From Limisphaerales bacterium (GTDB taxonomy: Bacteria > Verrucomicrobiota > Verrucomicrobiia > Limisphaerales > UBA11358), in contig PLAY01000102.1 in the NCBI GenBank assembly GCA_003134375.1, positions 1-38,427 of the forward strand: a stretch of 38,427 bases of DNA, given 5' to 3'. Of the stretch, positions 1-8,376 are shown piece after piece. The position numbers were made by a program, and so were the translations under genes. Position 1 is the first letter of the stretch. Each line of letters starts with the position of its first letter. A model generated the notes under the pieces. It was not told the origin of the DNA. It made no database searches and saw only the letters and a program-made list of their open reading frames with translations.

Positions 1-62
1 ATCTAAATCGAAAATGCTCTAACACCACAATACATGGTGAAGAGTTGTGCGGTCAACTTTAA

Positions 63-1022
63 TCAAGATTCAACTGCTGAAAGTTTTTCCGTCAGCGCCA
101 CGAACTGTTCCAAACCCAACTTCTCTGCGCGTTCCTGCGGCGAGATTTTTAATTCTTCAAATGCGCCCGTCAATTTCTCCACGGGCCAGTCTTCGCGCAA
201 CAATTTCAGCATTTTTTTCCGTCGCTGGGAGAATGCGCGCTTCACAATTTTCACAAAAATCGCGCGCTGGTTTTCGGGCAAAAGCGGCGCGGCGCGGCGG
301 ATCAAAGCCACGCACGCGGAGTCCACGTCCGGCGCGGGGAAAAAACAGCCGGCTGGAATCTTGAACCAGTCGCGCAGCTCGTAGTCGAGTTGAATCAGCA
401 ACGTCAGCAAGCCGTAATCTTCGCCACCAGCTTTGGCCATGAGCCGGCGGGCGACTTCGAGTTGCAGCGTGGCAACCATCCGTTCCGGCCGTTGGGGTGT
501 TTGCGCCAGTTCGACGAGAATCGGCGACGCTACGGAGTAGGGCAGATTGGCCACGAGCTTCCAGTCGTGCCAATCCAGTGGAACAGCCATCCTGCCGGTC
601 TTCGATTTATTTTCAGATGACAAGCTGGAAGCCTGTCCCACTTTCAGAAATTCCAGCGCGTCGGCGTGGAGCAAAATAAATTTCGGAGGGGCGAGCTCTG
701 CGAGTCCCTGATCTTTTGCTTTGGCGGAGTTTGGGGCTCGTGGAACTCGCCCCTCCGAAACGGATGAAAACCGCTCCCGTAGAAATTCCACCAGCCGAAC
801 GTCTTTCTCAATCGCCAAAACCTCACCGGCATTTTCCAGAAGCAATTCTGTCAGCGGACCCAAGCCCGGCCCGATTTCGAGAACTTTGTCCGTCTTTTTC
901 AATTCCGCCGCATCAACGATGCGCCGGAGTTGGTTGCCATCGTGCAGAAAATTCTGGCCGAGGGATTTCGTCAGTTGAATCCCGCGCGTGGCCAGCAGTT
1001 CCCGCATTTCAGAAAGCTTCAC
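63..1022 (-). CDS. rsmA: 16S rRNA dimethyladenosine transferase with two in-frame repeat inserts
   Basis: RsmA (KsgA) dimethylates two adjacent adenines in helix 45 of 16S rRNA during small-subunit maturation. The N-terminal QNFLHD motif (residues 23-28), SAM-binding GPGLGPLT (51-58) and catalytic NLPY (159-162) are all present. The family is usually about 270 residues; this one has 319. The excess is explained by two low-complexity stretches, residues about 88-113 and 127-148, each coinciding with an inverted repeat in the DNA and each lying between conserved motifs. The start is GTG at 1022. An ATG five codons later is an alternative, and neither has a clear ribosome-binding site. The identity is secure. 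Whether the inserts leave the enzyme active is unknown, but the frame and all motifs are intact. Confidence 0.95.
   Translation of the reverse strand: MKLSEMRELLATRGIQLTKSLGQNFLHDGNQLRRIVDAAELKKTDKVLEIGPGLGPLTELLLENAGEVLAIEKDVRLVEFLRERFSSVSEGRVPRAPNSAKAKDQGLAELAPPKFILLHADALEFLKVGQASSLSSENKSKTGRMAVPLDWHDWKLVANLPYSVASPILVELAQTPQRPERMVATLQLEVARRLMAKAGGEDYGLLTLLIQLDYELRDWFKIPAGCFFPAPDVDSACVALIRRAAPLLPENQRAIFVKIVKRAFSQRRKKMLKLLREDWPVEKLTGAFEELKISPQERAEKLGLEQFVALTEKLSAVES
579..644. repeat. Palindromic repeat inside rsmA, GTRGGRC class
   Basis: Imperfect inverted arms lie at about 585-602 and 619-641. On the coding strand the element begins GTGGGACAGGCTTCC and ends near a CCGGCAGGATGGCT arm. It encodes VGQASSLS...KTGRMAVPL in RsmA, the same peptide pattern and reading phase as the element in purH at 14124-14210. 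Its ends resemble those of the element at 18137-18196. Confidence 0.75.
681..760. repeat. Inverted repeat inside rsmA, second family
   Basis: Perfect 15-nt arms TTTCGGAGGGGCGAG (681-695) and CTCGCCCCTCCGAAA (746-760) continue inward as an imperfect stem for about 13 more bases. The element is translated as RsmA residues about 88-113, between the SAM-binding half and the NLPY motif, a stretch absent from ordinary RsmA proteins. Confidence 0.8.
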
Positions 1023-1036
1023 TGGGAGAGATTAAA

Positions 1037-1245
1037 CCACGGATGGACACGGATGGACACGGATAAAACGACGCACGGAACACGTTCTTTTCCCCTCGCC
1101 CCGCCCAAAGCGGGGAGAGGGACAGGGCGAGGGGATTTGAGTTTCACGCACCCCGACCCTCTCTCCCAACTCCGTTGGCGGAGAGGGAGACAACGCAGGC
1201 GCGTACTTCGGTGTTCAATCCGTGTGCATCTGTGTTAATCTGTGG
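1037..1245. repeat. Composite nested repeat between rsmA and aminotransferase
   Basis: The gap between the two genes is bounded by 28-nt inverted arms at 1037-1064 and 1218-1245, identical at 23 of 28 positions by eye. The left arm holds a tandem 10-mer GGATGGACAC. Inside are further dyads: CCCCTCGCC at 1092-1100 with GGCGAGGGG at 1126-1134, and a second C/T-rich and G/A-rich pair around 1157-1190. The right arm runs into the end of the aminotransferase gene and contains its stop codon (1235-1237). No gene of its own is visible here. Confidence 0.75.
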
Positions 1246-2590
1246 CCAAAATCTTTTGGAGTTCGGCGACGGCTTTGGCCAGTTGCGCTTCGGTAATCGT
1301 AAGCGGGGGCGTGAAGCTGATGACGTTACCATACTCCCCTTCGGGCAACAGAATGAAGCCGTGCTGCAACATGATTTTAATGGCCTGCATGGCCGCGTCC
1401 GTGGCCGGCCGGCCGTCGGACAAGTGCAGTTCGACGCCGGCCATCAAACCCAAACCGCGCACGGCGATTTGCAATTTCGGGTTTGAAATTTTCGATTGCA
1501 GTTCCCCGAGCAAAAACTTGCCGAGTTCCGCGCTGCGTTCCGGCAATTTGAGTTTTTCAATTTCCCGGATTTGCGCCAGTGCCATGGCGCAACCGACGGG
1601 ATGGCCGAGGAAGGTGCTGGTATGAATCGCCTCGCCGCGCGATGCCGGCCACGCGGTATCCATCAGTTCGGCGCGGCCAACGCAGGCCGAGAGCGGGAAA
1701 CCGCCCGTGAGCGCCTTGCCCAGGCAGATGAGGTCGGGCATGACGCCGGTGTGTTCGCAGGCAAACCATTTTCCGGTGCGGCCAAAGCCGGTGTAAATTT
1801 CATCGAGAATCAGCAGTGCACCGTGGTCATCGCAAATTTTTCGCAACCGCGGCAGAAATTCCCCGGGCGGAACCTGGATGCCGCCGCGCCCCTGCACCGG
1901 TTCGACCAGAATCGCCCCGATATGTTCGCGGTGAAAAATCCGGCGGATGGACCATTCCACGTTGGCCAGGTCGGCGGATTTTTTTGGAAACGGCACGAAG
2001 TGTCCAAATTCGCGAAGCTGAAAATGAAACGGGTTGCGGAAAAAATTGCGATGGGTGGCGTTGAGCGCACCGTAGCCGAGGCCATGATACGCACCCTCGA
2101 AGGCAATCACCCCGCGCCTGCCGGTGGCCAGAAGCGCGGTTTTGAATGCGGACTCAACGGCTTCAAAACCGGAATTGCTGAAAATGGTTTTCCCGCGAAT
2201 CGGTGAACCGGTGAATCGGTGAATCGGTTCACGATTCAACGGTTGAACGGTTGAAGGGTTCAACGATTTGCTCCATCGCTCGAAGGTGATCCGGCTCAAG
2301 TCGCGGGCGAGTTCCGCCTTGCGCGCGTGCGGTTGCACGTCGCCCATGGCGTGCAAAAGCCGGGACATTTGTTTTTGACCGGCCTTGACGACGGACGGGT
2401 TTGCGTGACCGGCGGCGGCGACGCCAAACGCGGCGGTCAAATCGAGGTATTTTTTCCCGTCAGCGTCCCACACGTGAACGTCTTTGGCGCGGTCCCAAAC
2501 AATGGGCCAGGAGCCATCCGGCTCCATGAACACTATGTTGCGCGACTCGTAATCACGCAGCGTCTCAAGAACTTGACTGGTTTTACTCAC
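1235..2590 (-). CDS. Class III PLP-dependent aminotransferase, substrate unknown
   Basis: A fold-type I, class III (ornithine/GABA family) aminotransferase of 451 residues that moves an amino group from an amine or omega-amino acid to an oxo acid. The cofactor motif ILDEIYTGFGRTG (residues 261-273, Asp263 for the pyridine nitrogen) and the Schiff-base lysine Lys292 in LGKALTGGFP are present. Residues about 108-131 are a foreign-looking stretch encoded by tandem repeats at 2197-2269, and residues about 366-375 may be another. The last codons and the stop fall inside a dispersed repeat, so the natural C-terminus may have been altered. Its position after queE on the same strand, with only a few bases between, suggests co-transcription. 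Glutamate-1-semialdehyde, GABA or diamine specificity cannot be chosen from sequence alone. Confidence 0.85.
   Translation of the reverse strand: MSKTSQVLETLRDYESRNIVFMEPDGSWPIVWDRAKDVHVWDADGKKYLDLTAAFGVAAAGHANPSVVKAGQKQMSRLLHAMGDVQPHARKAELARDLSRITFERWSKSLNPSTVQPLNREPIHRFTGSPIRGKTIFSNSGFEAVESAFKTALLATGRRGVIAFEGAYHGLGYGALNATHRNFFRNPFHFQLREFGHFVPFPKKSADLANVEWSIRRIFHREHIGAILVEPVQGRGGIQVPPGEFLPRLRKICDDHGALLILDEIYTGFGRTGKWFACEHTGVMPDLICLGKALTGGFPLSACVGRAELMDTAWPASRGEAIHTSTFLGHPVGCAMALAQIREIEKLKLPERSAELGKFLLGELQSKISNPKLQIAVRGLGLMAGVELHLSDGRPATDAAMQAIKIMLQHGFILLPEGEYGNVISFTPPLTITEAQLAKAVAELQKILATD
2197..2269. repeat. Tandem 8-mer plus palindromic repeat inside aminotransferase gene
   Basis: Four consecutive 8-mers of the form GAATCGGT (one reads GAACCGGT) occupy 2197-2228. 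They are followed by a GGTTGAAC-rich stretch with a perfect TTCAAC-G-GTTGAA dyad at 2235-2247. Read in the gene, this gives about 24 residues (108-131) between two conserved parts of the aminotransferase, so it looks inserted and kept in frame. Confidence 0.75.
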
Positions 2591-3339
2591 TAAACTCCCC
2601 GTTGTTCCGGCGGCCAGATGATTTTGTGCATCTGCACTTGAAACCGCACCGGCAGCGCGTCGGCGATGATTCGTTCCGCCAATTCGCGCCGCGAAACCGG
2701 CGTCTGGCCGGCGGGAGCCGGTTTCAATGATTTATTTTGCTGCTCCGGCGCGAGCGGATGCCCCCACGAAAAAAGCAGGGGGCATACCACATTCAGCCTG
2801 TGTTCGGCGATTTTTTGCCTGGCCCACTCATAATCTTCAACGGTGCCGATGACAAACTTGATTTCATCAGTCGCTTTCAGGTGTTTGAGGTTTTCCCAGC
2901 AATTGCGTCCGGCCTCGCCGCTGCCGGGGCATTTCAAATCCACGATGCGCCGGACGCGCGGGTCAACCGGCGCGATGTCATGCGCACCGCTGGTTTCAAG
3001 CAACACGGTAAAACCGTCGTCACAAAGCAATTTCATCAACGGCAGGGAATTTTCCTGGAGCAACGGTTCGCCGCCCGTAAGTTCAACCAAAGGCAAGGAG
3101 TTGAGAGTTGAGGGTTGAGGGTTGAGGGGCGGGCGGAATGGCGCGGCCAGCCGCCGGACTTCCGTGCAAATTTCTTCGAGTGATTTTCTTTTGCCTTTGG
3201 CAAAGGCGTAGGCGGTGTCGCAATACGAGCAGCGCAAATTGCAGGCAGTGAGCCGGATAAAAACGCACGGCAGCCCGGCGAAGGTGCTTTCGCCTTGCAA
3301 GCTCAAATAGATTTCGTTGACAACCAGTGTGTCGGACAC
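2590..3339 (-). CDS. queE: 7-carboxy-7-deazaguanine synthase (radical SAM)
   Basis: QueE is the radical SAM enzyme that turns 6-carboxy-tetrahydropterin into 7-carboxy-7-deazaguanine in queuosine precursor synthesis. With a GTG start at 3339 the protein has 249 residues and opens with VNEIYLSLQGES, the expected N-terminus. The cluster cysteines are Cys33, Cys37 and Cys40 in CNLRCSYC, and TGGEPLLQ (residues about 88-95) is the SAM-contact motif. The open frame extends upstream to 3450, but that part matches nothing in the family. Residues about 71-83 (PLNPQPSTLNSLP), just before the TGGEP motif, are encoded by a tandem repeat at 3098-3127 and look inserted. No other queuosine genes are in the window. 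The stop overlaps the first base of the downstream aminotransferase gene. Confidence 0.9.
   Translation of the reverse strand: MSDTLVVNEIYLSLQGESTFAGLPCVFIRLTACNLRCSYCDTAYAFAKGKRKSLEEICTEVRRLAAPFRPPLNPQPSTLNSLPLVELTGGEPLLQENSLPLMKLLCDDGFTVLLETSGAHDIAPVDPRVRRIVDLKCPGSGEAGRNCWENLKHLKATDEIKFVIGTVEDYEWARQKIAEHRLNVVCPLLFSWGHPLAPEQQNKSLKPAPAGQTPVSRRELAERIIADALPVRFQVQMHKIIWPPEQRGV
3098..3127. repeat. Short tandem repeat inside queE
   Basis: GAGTTGAGAGTTGAGGG is followed by further GTTGAGG copies, about four degenerate 7-mers. It is translated in queE as a Pro/Asn/Ser-rich segment next to the conserved TGGEP motif. It resembles the low-complexity repeat type seen in other genes here rather than an enzyme segment. 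Confidence 0.6.
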
Positions 3340-3532
3340 GCTGGCAGTGTAGCGCCCCAACGTAAAAAGGAAATGGCGGTGATTTGCCCGGCACGATTCG
3401 CGGTTTTCTTCTGCGACCTCATCTGTCACACGTTCCGGTGGCGCCGGCAACCGACAATTACAATCACGCGGTTTTAAACGTGACGAACGCCGGTCAATTT
3501 TCCAATTGAGGCCCCCTGAAGATTTCGCGCGC

Positions 3533-4327
3533 TCAGGGAAAATGTCCGAGCGCGGAATATTTCCCGATGCGATAACTTCGCGTGATGGCGGCGGTCACGT
3601 GGCGTTTGCCGATTTCAACCGCATGCGGCAAATCATGGTTCGACGCCAGCGCCGCCACGATGGCCGCCGAATAAGTGCAGCCCGTGCCGTGAGTCGAGAC
3701 GCCTTTGATAAACGGCGCACGCAACAGCAGTTCCGTCCGGCCGTCAAAAAAAATGTCCACCGCATCGCGCCCATCGCGCAAATGGCCGCCTTTGACCAGC
3801 GCAGCGCAGCCGAACCGCGCGTGGATTTCCCGCGCCGCCACGCGCATGTTTTCAACGGACGCAATCTTGCGTCCGATCAAAATCCCGGTTTCGTCGAGGT
3901 TGGGTGTGACCAGGGTTGCGAGCGGCAGCAATTGTTCCCGCAAAATTTTAATCGCCGCCGGTTTCAGCAATGCCGCGCCGCTGGTTGAAATCATGACCGG
4001 ATCCACCACGAGCGGCGGGCGCTTTTGCTTTTTGAAAAAAACGACAACGGCACGCATGATTTCGGCTGAAAACAACATTCCGGTTTTCACCGCCGCCGGC
4101 CGTAATTCCTCGAAGACGGCTTCCATTTGTAGCCGCACGATTTCAGGCGAACACGGTTCGACGGCGAGAACGCGCCGGGGATTTTGCGCGGTGAGGCAGG
4201 TGATGACACTTGCGCCGTGAACGCCAAGCGCGGCGAAGGTTTTCAAATCGGCCTGAATGCCGGCGCCGCCGCCGCTGTCGGAGCCGGCAATGGTCAGCGC
4301 CACCGGCCATTTCACGATCCGTGACAT
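3533..4327 (-). CDS. thiD: Hydroxymethylpyrimidine/phosphomethylpyrimidine kinase
   Basis: ThiD phosphorylates 4-amino-5-hydroxymethyl-2-methylpyrimidine twice to the pyrophosphate used in thiamine synthesis. The 264-residue protein has the ribokinase-type substrate motif GSDSGGGAGIQAD (15-27), the VVDPVM region (107-112), and the anion-hole HGTGC (213-217) with its cysteine, and is of normal length. ATG at 4327 (MSRIVKWPVAL) is preferred. The frame stays open to 4363, but the added residues are not family-like. It stands alone for thiamine synthesis in this window, about 190 bp upstream of queE on the same strand. Confidence 0.93.
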   Translation of the reverse strand: MSRIVKWPVALTIAGSDSGGGAGIQADLKTFAALGVHGASVITCLTAQNPRRVLAVEPCSPEIVRLQMEAVFEELRPAAVKTGMLFSAEIMRAVVVFFKKQKRPPLVVDPVMISTSGAALLKPAAIKILREQLLPLATLVTPNLDETGILIGRKIASVENMRVAAREIHARFGCAALVKGGHLRDGRDAVDIFFDGRTELLLRAPFIKGVSTHGTGCTYSAAIVAALASNHDLPHAVEIGKRHVTAAITRSYRIGKYSALGHFP

Positions 4328-4406
4328 GAGTTTGAACTTACCGGAAGTCGCACAAAACGGCACGGAAAAAAACCGGCGGGGCGGGACTTGGGTTGCCCGG
4401 AACGCC

Positions 4407-6383
4407 TCAAGCGGGGCGTTTGCCCGACGCAGTAACCCGGAGCAGCAAGTCGTTTAGTTCCCTCATGCGCGGTGGCTTGCCGATGACGGCGTCCACTTCC
4501 GAAGCGGTTTCTCCCTCTTCCCTCATTATCGTGCCCCACCCGGTCATCATGATGATGGGGGTGTTGGGGGACTCCGCTTTGATGGTTCGGGCCACTTGGT
4601 GTCCATCCATCTTTGGCATGCCCAGATCCGTAATGACCACTTCGTAGGGCTGGTTTTTCTGCATGGCGGTGCGGAATAATTCCATTCCGTGCTCCCCGCC
4701 GGAGGCAACCATCACCCGATGATTGAAGTGCGTGAGACAATCGTCCAGAAGCTGCCGGACCTGCGCGTCGTCATCAATACAGAGGATGTGAAGGGAGCGC
4801 TTTGGTTTGACTTGCGGCAAAGTGCCCCGAACGGTTTGCGAAGATTTTTCTCGAACGGGAAAAGTGAGCCGGAAACAGGTGCCACGGCCGGGAGCACTGT
4901 CAATCTCAATGGTGCCGTCGTGGCGTTGCATCATTCCGTAAACCATCGCCAGACCGAGTCCGGTGCCGCCGCGCTGGGCCTTGGTGGAAAAGAACGGCTC
5001 CAGACAACGTTGCCGTGTTTTTTCATCCATGCCGATACCGTTGTCCTTCACTTCGACCTGAAGCTGCCGCTCGGAAGCCCCACTCTCTTCCGAAGCGGGA
5101 CCACTGATGGAACGAGTGACAAAGGTGATGGTACCGCCTTGCGGCATGGCGTCCACCGCATTGAAGACCAGGTTGATCAGCGCTTCCCGGAGTTCGCTGG
5201 GATCACTCAGCAGCAGCGGCGGTTGGGATTCCAGTTCGCGTTGGATCTGGATGGAGATGCCCTGGCGCTGTGAAAGGTCGCGCCAGCGCGGCCGGGTGAG
5301 TTCGATTACTTCTTCGATAATCTGATTGATGTTCAGCGGGAGCAATGGTTCCGCATCCGAGCGGCGCCGATAGAACTCCCGCATGCGGGTGACGATTTGA
5401 GCTATGTCCCCGCCCGCCTGGTTGATGGTTTGCAGGTAATGCTTTGAGGCTTCCGGCAAATCCGGCAGCGTACTCAGCAGCAGTTCCGAATAGGCGACAA
5501 TGGGAGACAGCGCGTTGTTGACATCGTGTGCAACCCCGCTGGCCATTTGCCCCAAGGCGCGGAGGCGCTCCTGCTGCACAACCATTTGCTGGGTCCGGCG
5601 CAACTCTTCATAAGCTCTCTGAAGTCCCTCGGTAACGCGCACTTGATCATAAAGGCTGCGGCATTGTTCCTCGGTGGTGATGACTTTGACCTGCAAGGCC
5701 TCCTTCTCCGAACGAACCGCCGCGATTTCGGCAATCGTCTGCTCATTTTTGTACCGGACCTCCTCCAAGACGAGCACAATCATGCTGACGGCAATGAAAA
5801 GCTGCAACACCGCGGCCACAAAAAAACCAGCGCTGAACAGGTTGTCGTATTGCTGCGAAAGCGGATAACTCCCTAGGTAGATTCCCCATAGAAAGAATCC
5901 CAGCGCCAGCATGCCCGCACCCACGAACGGCATTTTCTTCCGCAGCCGGAAGAAACAAGTCCCAGCAAAAATACTGCCGCAACCAAGCAGAATAAAGACC
6001 GGCCACTGAACTTCCAATGTACTTGAGAGGATTTGCGGACTGACGAGGGTCCAAACCAGCAGGAACATCATGAACAGACCAAACAGCCTCTGCGGAACCG
6101 GGAGGCTGAGAAAAAGCAAGCTGCCCCACAAAAGAAAGACCGCCGAAATCGCCACACAACCCTGCTTGATCATGAAAAAGATGCTGTCAGGCGGAGTATT
6201 CTGCATCTGGAGGCTCAACGTCAGCCACAGTGCATAAAACAACCATGCCGCTGTCCAAACGGTGAAATACTCCCGTTTGGTGTAACGATTCAGGTAGTAA
6301 AAAAGCCCCACCAGCACCCACACGCTTAACAGCGACACCATCAATGCCGCCCGCATATATTCCCGGGGAAATATTAAATCCAT
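4407..6383 (-). CDS. Membrane hybrid histidine kinase with receiver domain
   Basis: This 658-residue sensor begins with about seven hydrophobic segments (residues 10-205), so the input region is a membrane module of unknown ligand rather than a periplasmic domain. A coiled-coil linker (210-275) leads to a HisKA domain with phospho-accepting His286 in GVAHDVNNALSP, an ATPase domain with N-box Asn408, DNGIGM (447-452) and GTGLGL (473-478), and a C-terminal receiver with Asp586 in VVITDLGMP and Lys636. All phosphorelay residues are intact. The layout resembles NtrB-like hybrid kinases of environmental bacteria. No separate regulator gene is adjacent, so the final output partner must be elsewhere. 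It is divergent from polX across 241 bp. Confidence 0.9.
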   Translation of the reverse strand: MDLIFPREYMRAALMVSLLSVWVLVGLFYYLNRYTKREYFTVWTAAWLFYALWLTLSLQMQNTPPDSIFFMIKQGCVAISAVFLLWGSLLFLSLPVPQRLFGLFMMFLLVWTLVSPQILSSTLEVQWPVFILLGCGSIFAGTCFFRLRKKMPFVGAGMLALGFFLWGIYLGSYPLSQQYDNLFSAGFFVAAVLQLFIAVSMIVLVLEEVRYKNEQTIAEIAAVRSEKEALQVKVITTEEQCRSLYDQVRVTEGLQRAYEELRRTQQMVVQQERLRALGQMASGVAHDVNNALSPIVAYSELLLSTLPDLPEASKHYLQTINQAGGDIAQIVTRMREFYRRRSDAEPLLPLNINQIIEEVIELTRPRWRDLSQRQGISIQIQRELESQPPLLLSDPSELREALINLVFNAVDAMPQGGTITFVTRSISGPASEESGASERQLQVEVKDNGIGMDEKTRQRCLEPFFSTKAQRGGTGLGLAMVYGMMQRHDGTIEIDSAPGRGTCFRLTFPVREKSSQTVRGTLPQVKPKRSLHILCIDDDAQVRQLLDDCLTHFNHRVMVASGGEHGMELFRTAMQKNQPYEVVITDLGMPKMDGHQVARTIKAESPNTPIIMMTGWGTIMREEGETASEVDAVIGKPPRMRELNDLLLRVTASGKRPA

Positions 6384-6624
6384 ACCGTTAAGTCCTATAA
6401 TTTTATTTCCGGCTGCATTTTAATCAATCTGACAATCTTGATTATTAAACCTTCAGATTGTTGCATAAGCCTTTCCGAGCAAATCAAATATATCTAATCA
6501 CAAAATCAGATTCTGTCAATCTTTCTGACCTGCGGTTTAGGAAGCATTTTCCGGGCCGGAACGAACTCACGCCTTTGCCTGCTTTCTCTTTGGATTCCGC
6601 TCTTATACGCCTATACTCAAGCGC
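6384..6624. promoter_or_regulatory. Divergent AT-rich intergenic region, kinase / polX
   Basis: These 241 bp hold no gene. Bases 6384-6520 are AT-rich and probably carry the kinase promoter on the minus strand, although no clean -35/-10 pair could be fixed. A candidate polX promoter lies at the other end. Confidence 0.5.
6590..6617 (+). promoter_or_regulatory. Candidate polX promoter, possibly leaderless
   Basis: TTGGAT (6590-6595) and TATACT (6612-6617) are separated by 16 bp. The -10 box ends only 7 bp before the polX ATG at 6625 and no purine-rich ribosome-binding site precedes that ATG, so a transcript starting at or next to the start codon is likely if this promoter is used. Confidence 0.35.
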
Positions 6625-8376
6625 ATGGACAAAGAGCAAGTCGCGGAAATTTTGGCCGAAATCGGCACCCTGCTGGAATTGAAGGGCGAAAATCCGTTCA
6701 AGACACGGGCCTACGTGAATGCCGCGCGAACGATTGAAAGTCTGAGCGAGCCGCTGTCAAAAATTGTCGCCGAAAATCGGCTTGGCGAAATCAAAGGTGT
6801 CGGCGAAGCGCTAACGAAAAAAATCACCGAACTCGTCACCACCGGCAAATTGAAGTATTACGATGAGTTGAAGGCTTCGATTCCCCCCGGTTTGATTGAG
6901 ATGCTGGAAATTCCCGGGCTGGGGCCGAAGAAAATCCAGGCGCTCAACCAAAAACTCGCCGTGGATTCGGTCGAGAAACTCGAAGCCGCCTGCCAGGCTG
7001 GCAAAGTAGCCAAACTCGACGGCTTTGGTGAAAAAACGCAGTCAAATTTGCTCGAAGGCATTGAGCGCCGCCGCACTTACGCTTCGAAACATTTGTTGAG
7101 CGAAGCGTTGCGCGCCGCCGAACCGTTACTCGACGGTTTGCGTGGGCATCCTGACGTCATCCGATGCAGCGCTGCCGGCAGTCTGCGGCGGGTCAAGGAA
7201 GTCATCGGCGACATTGATTTGCTGGCATCGTCGAAAAAGCCGGCGGAGGTAATTGGGGGGTTTGTCGCGCAGCCGGACATCATCAAAGTCACCGCCAGGG
7301 GTGAAACCAAGGCAAGCGTCATTCTGGACGGTGGCATTCAATGCGACTTGCGCGTGGTGAGCGACAAGGAATTTCCGTTTGCGCTTGCGTATTTCACCGG
7401 CAGCAAGGAGCACAACATCGTCATGCGCCAGCGGGCGATTCTGCGCGGCCTGCGGCTCAACGAATACGGCTTGTTCAAATCGAAGGAAGAGACGCGCGAC
7501 CCAAAGTTGCTTGTGCCGTGCCGGGACGAAACGGAAATTTTTGCGAAACTGGATTTGCCGTTTGTGCCGCCTGAACTCCGTGAAGATCATGGAGAATTTG
7601 CGGCGGGTGAAAAGAACGATTTGCCGCGACTCATCGAGTGGACGGATTTGAAAGGCGCGCTGCACAATCACTCAACGTGGAGTGACGGCCACAATCGGCT
7701 TGAGGAAATTGCCGAATACATGGAAGAACTTGGTCTGGCCTACTGGGCGATCACCGACCATTCGAAGTCGTCGTTTCAGGCGAAGGGTCTCGACGCAAAA
7801 CGCGTTCGCGAGCAAATCAAGGAAATCAAAAAGATTAACGGGCGGCTGGCCGAACGCGGCAGCGATTTTTGTCTGCTCACCGGAACTGAAGTGGACATTT
7901 TGCGCGACCGGCTGGATTTCAACGATGAATTGCTCGCCGAACTGGATGTGGTGGTGGCAAGCTTGCACGTTCCAGCCAGCGGCGAAGCGGAGAACACCAA
8001 ACGTCTGATTCGGGCGGCGGAAAACAAATTTGTCCACATTATCGGTCACCCAACCGGCCGGCTGCTCTTGGAACGCGAACCGTATCCAGTCAACGTGCCG
8101 GCGGTGATTGATGCGTGTGCTGAGACTGGAACCTGGATTGAGCTGAATTGTAATCCGCACCGGTTTGACTTGGACTGGCGGTTGTGGCCTTACGCAAAAA
8201 GCCGGGGCGTGAAATGTGTCATCAACCCGGACGCGCACCGCAATGAACACGCTGCTTTTCTCAGGCTGGGCGCGGGAATTGCACGCAAGGGTTGGCTGGA
8301 AAAAACAGACGTCGTCAATACTCTTGCCCTAAAATCGCTGCGGAAGGAGTTAAGGCGCAAGCACTTGAATGTTTGA
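6625..8376 (+). CDS. polX: Family X DNA polymerase with C-terminal PHP domain
   Basis: Bacterial PolX is a gap-filling repair polymerase fused to a PHP metal-dependent 3'-5' exonuclease. The 583-residue length is standard. Helix-hairpin-helix elements lie at 55-67 and 93-104 (EIPGLGPKKI). The nucleotidyltransferase motif is GSLRR...GDIDLL (185-200) with catalytic Asp196 and Asp198 and a third carboxylate at Asp241. The PHP domain starts at HNHSTWSDGH (347-356) and continues with ITDHS (376-380), Glu422, His448, His475 and DAH (536-538). All metal ligands appear present. It is probably monocistronic: the next gene is 174 bp away and belongs to the polysaccharide group. Confidence 0.95.
   Translation: MDKEQVAEILAEIGTLLELKGENPFKTRAYVNAARTIESLSEPLSKIVAENRLGEIKGVGEALTKKITELVTTGKLKYYDELKASIPPGLIEMLEIPGLGPKKIQALNQKLAVDSVEKLEAACQAGKVAKLDGFGEKTQSNLLEGIERRRTYASKHLLSEALRAAEPLLDGLRGHPDVIRCSAAGSLRRVKEVIGDIDLLASSKKPAEVIGGFVAQPDIIKVTARGETKASVILDGGIQCDLRVVSDKEFPFALAYFTGSKEHNIVMRQRAILRGLRLNEYGLFKSKEETRDPKLLVPCRDETEIFAKLDLPFVPPELREDHGEFAAGEKNDLPRLIEWTDLKGALHNHSTWSDGHNRLEEIAEYMEELGLAYWAITDHSKSSFQAKGLDAKRVREQIKEIKKINGRLAERGSDFCLLTGTEVDILRDRLDFNDELLAELDVVVASLHVPASGEAENTKRLIRAAENKFVHIIGHPTGRLLLEREPYPVNVPAVIDACAETGTWIELNCNPHRFDLDWRLWPYAKSRGVKCVINPDAHRNEHAAFLRLGAGIARKGWLEKTDVVNTLALKSLRKELRRKHLNV

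Noticed and set aside
1037-1245. CRISPR array or transposon
   Set aside because: There are repeats but no regular spacers, no transposase and no target-site duplication that could be defined.
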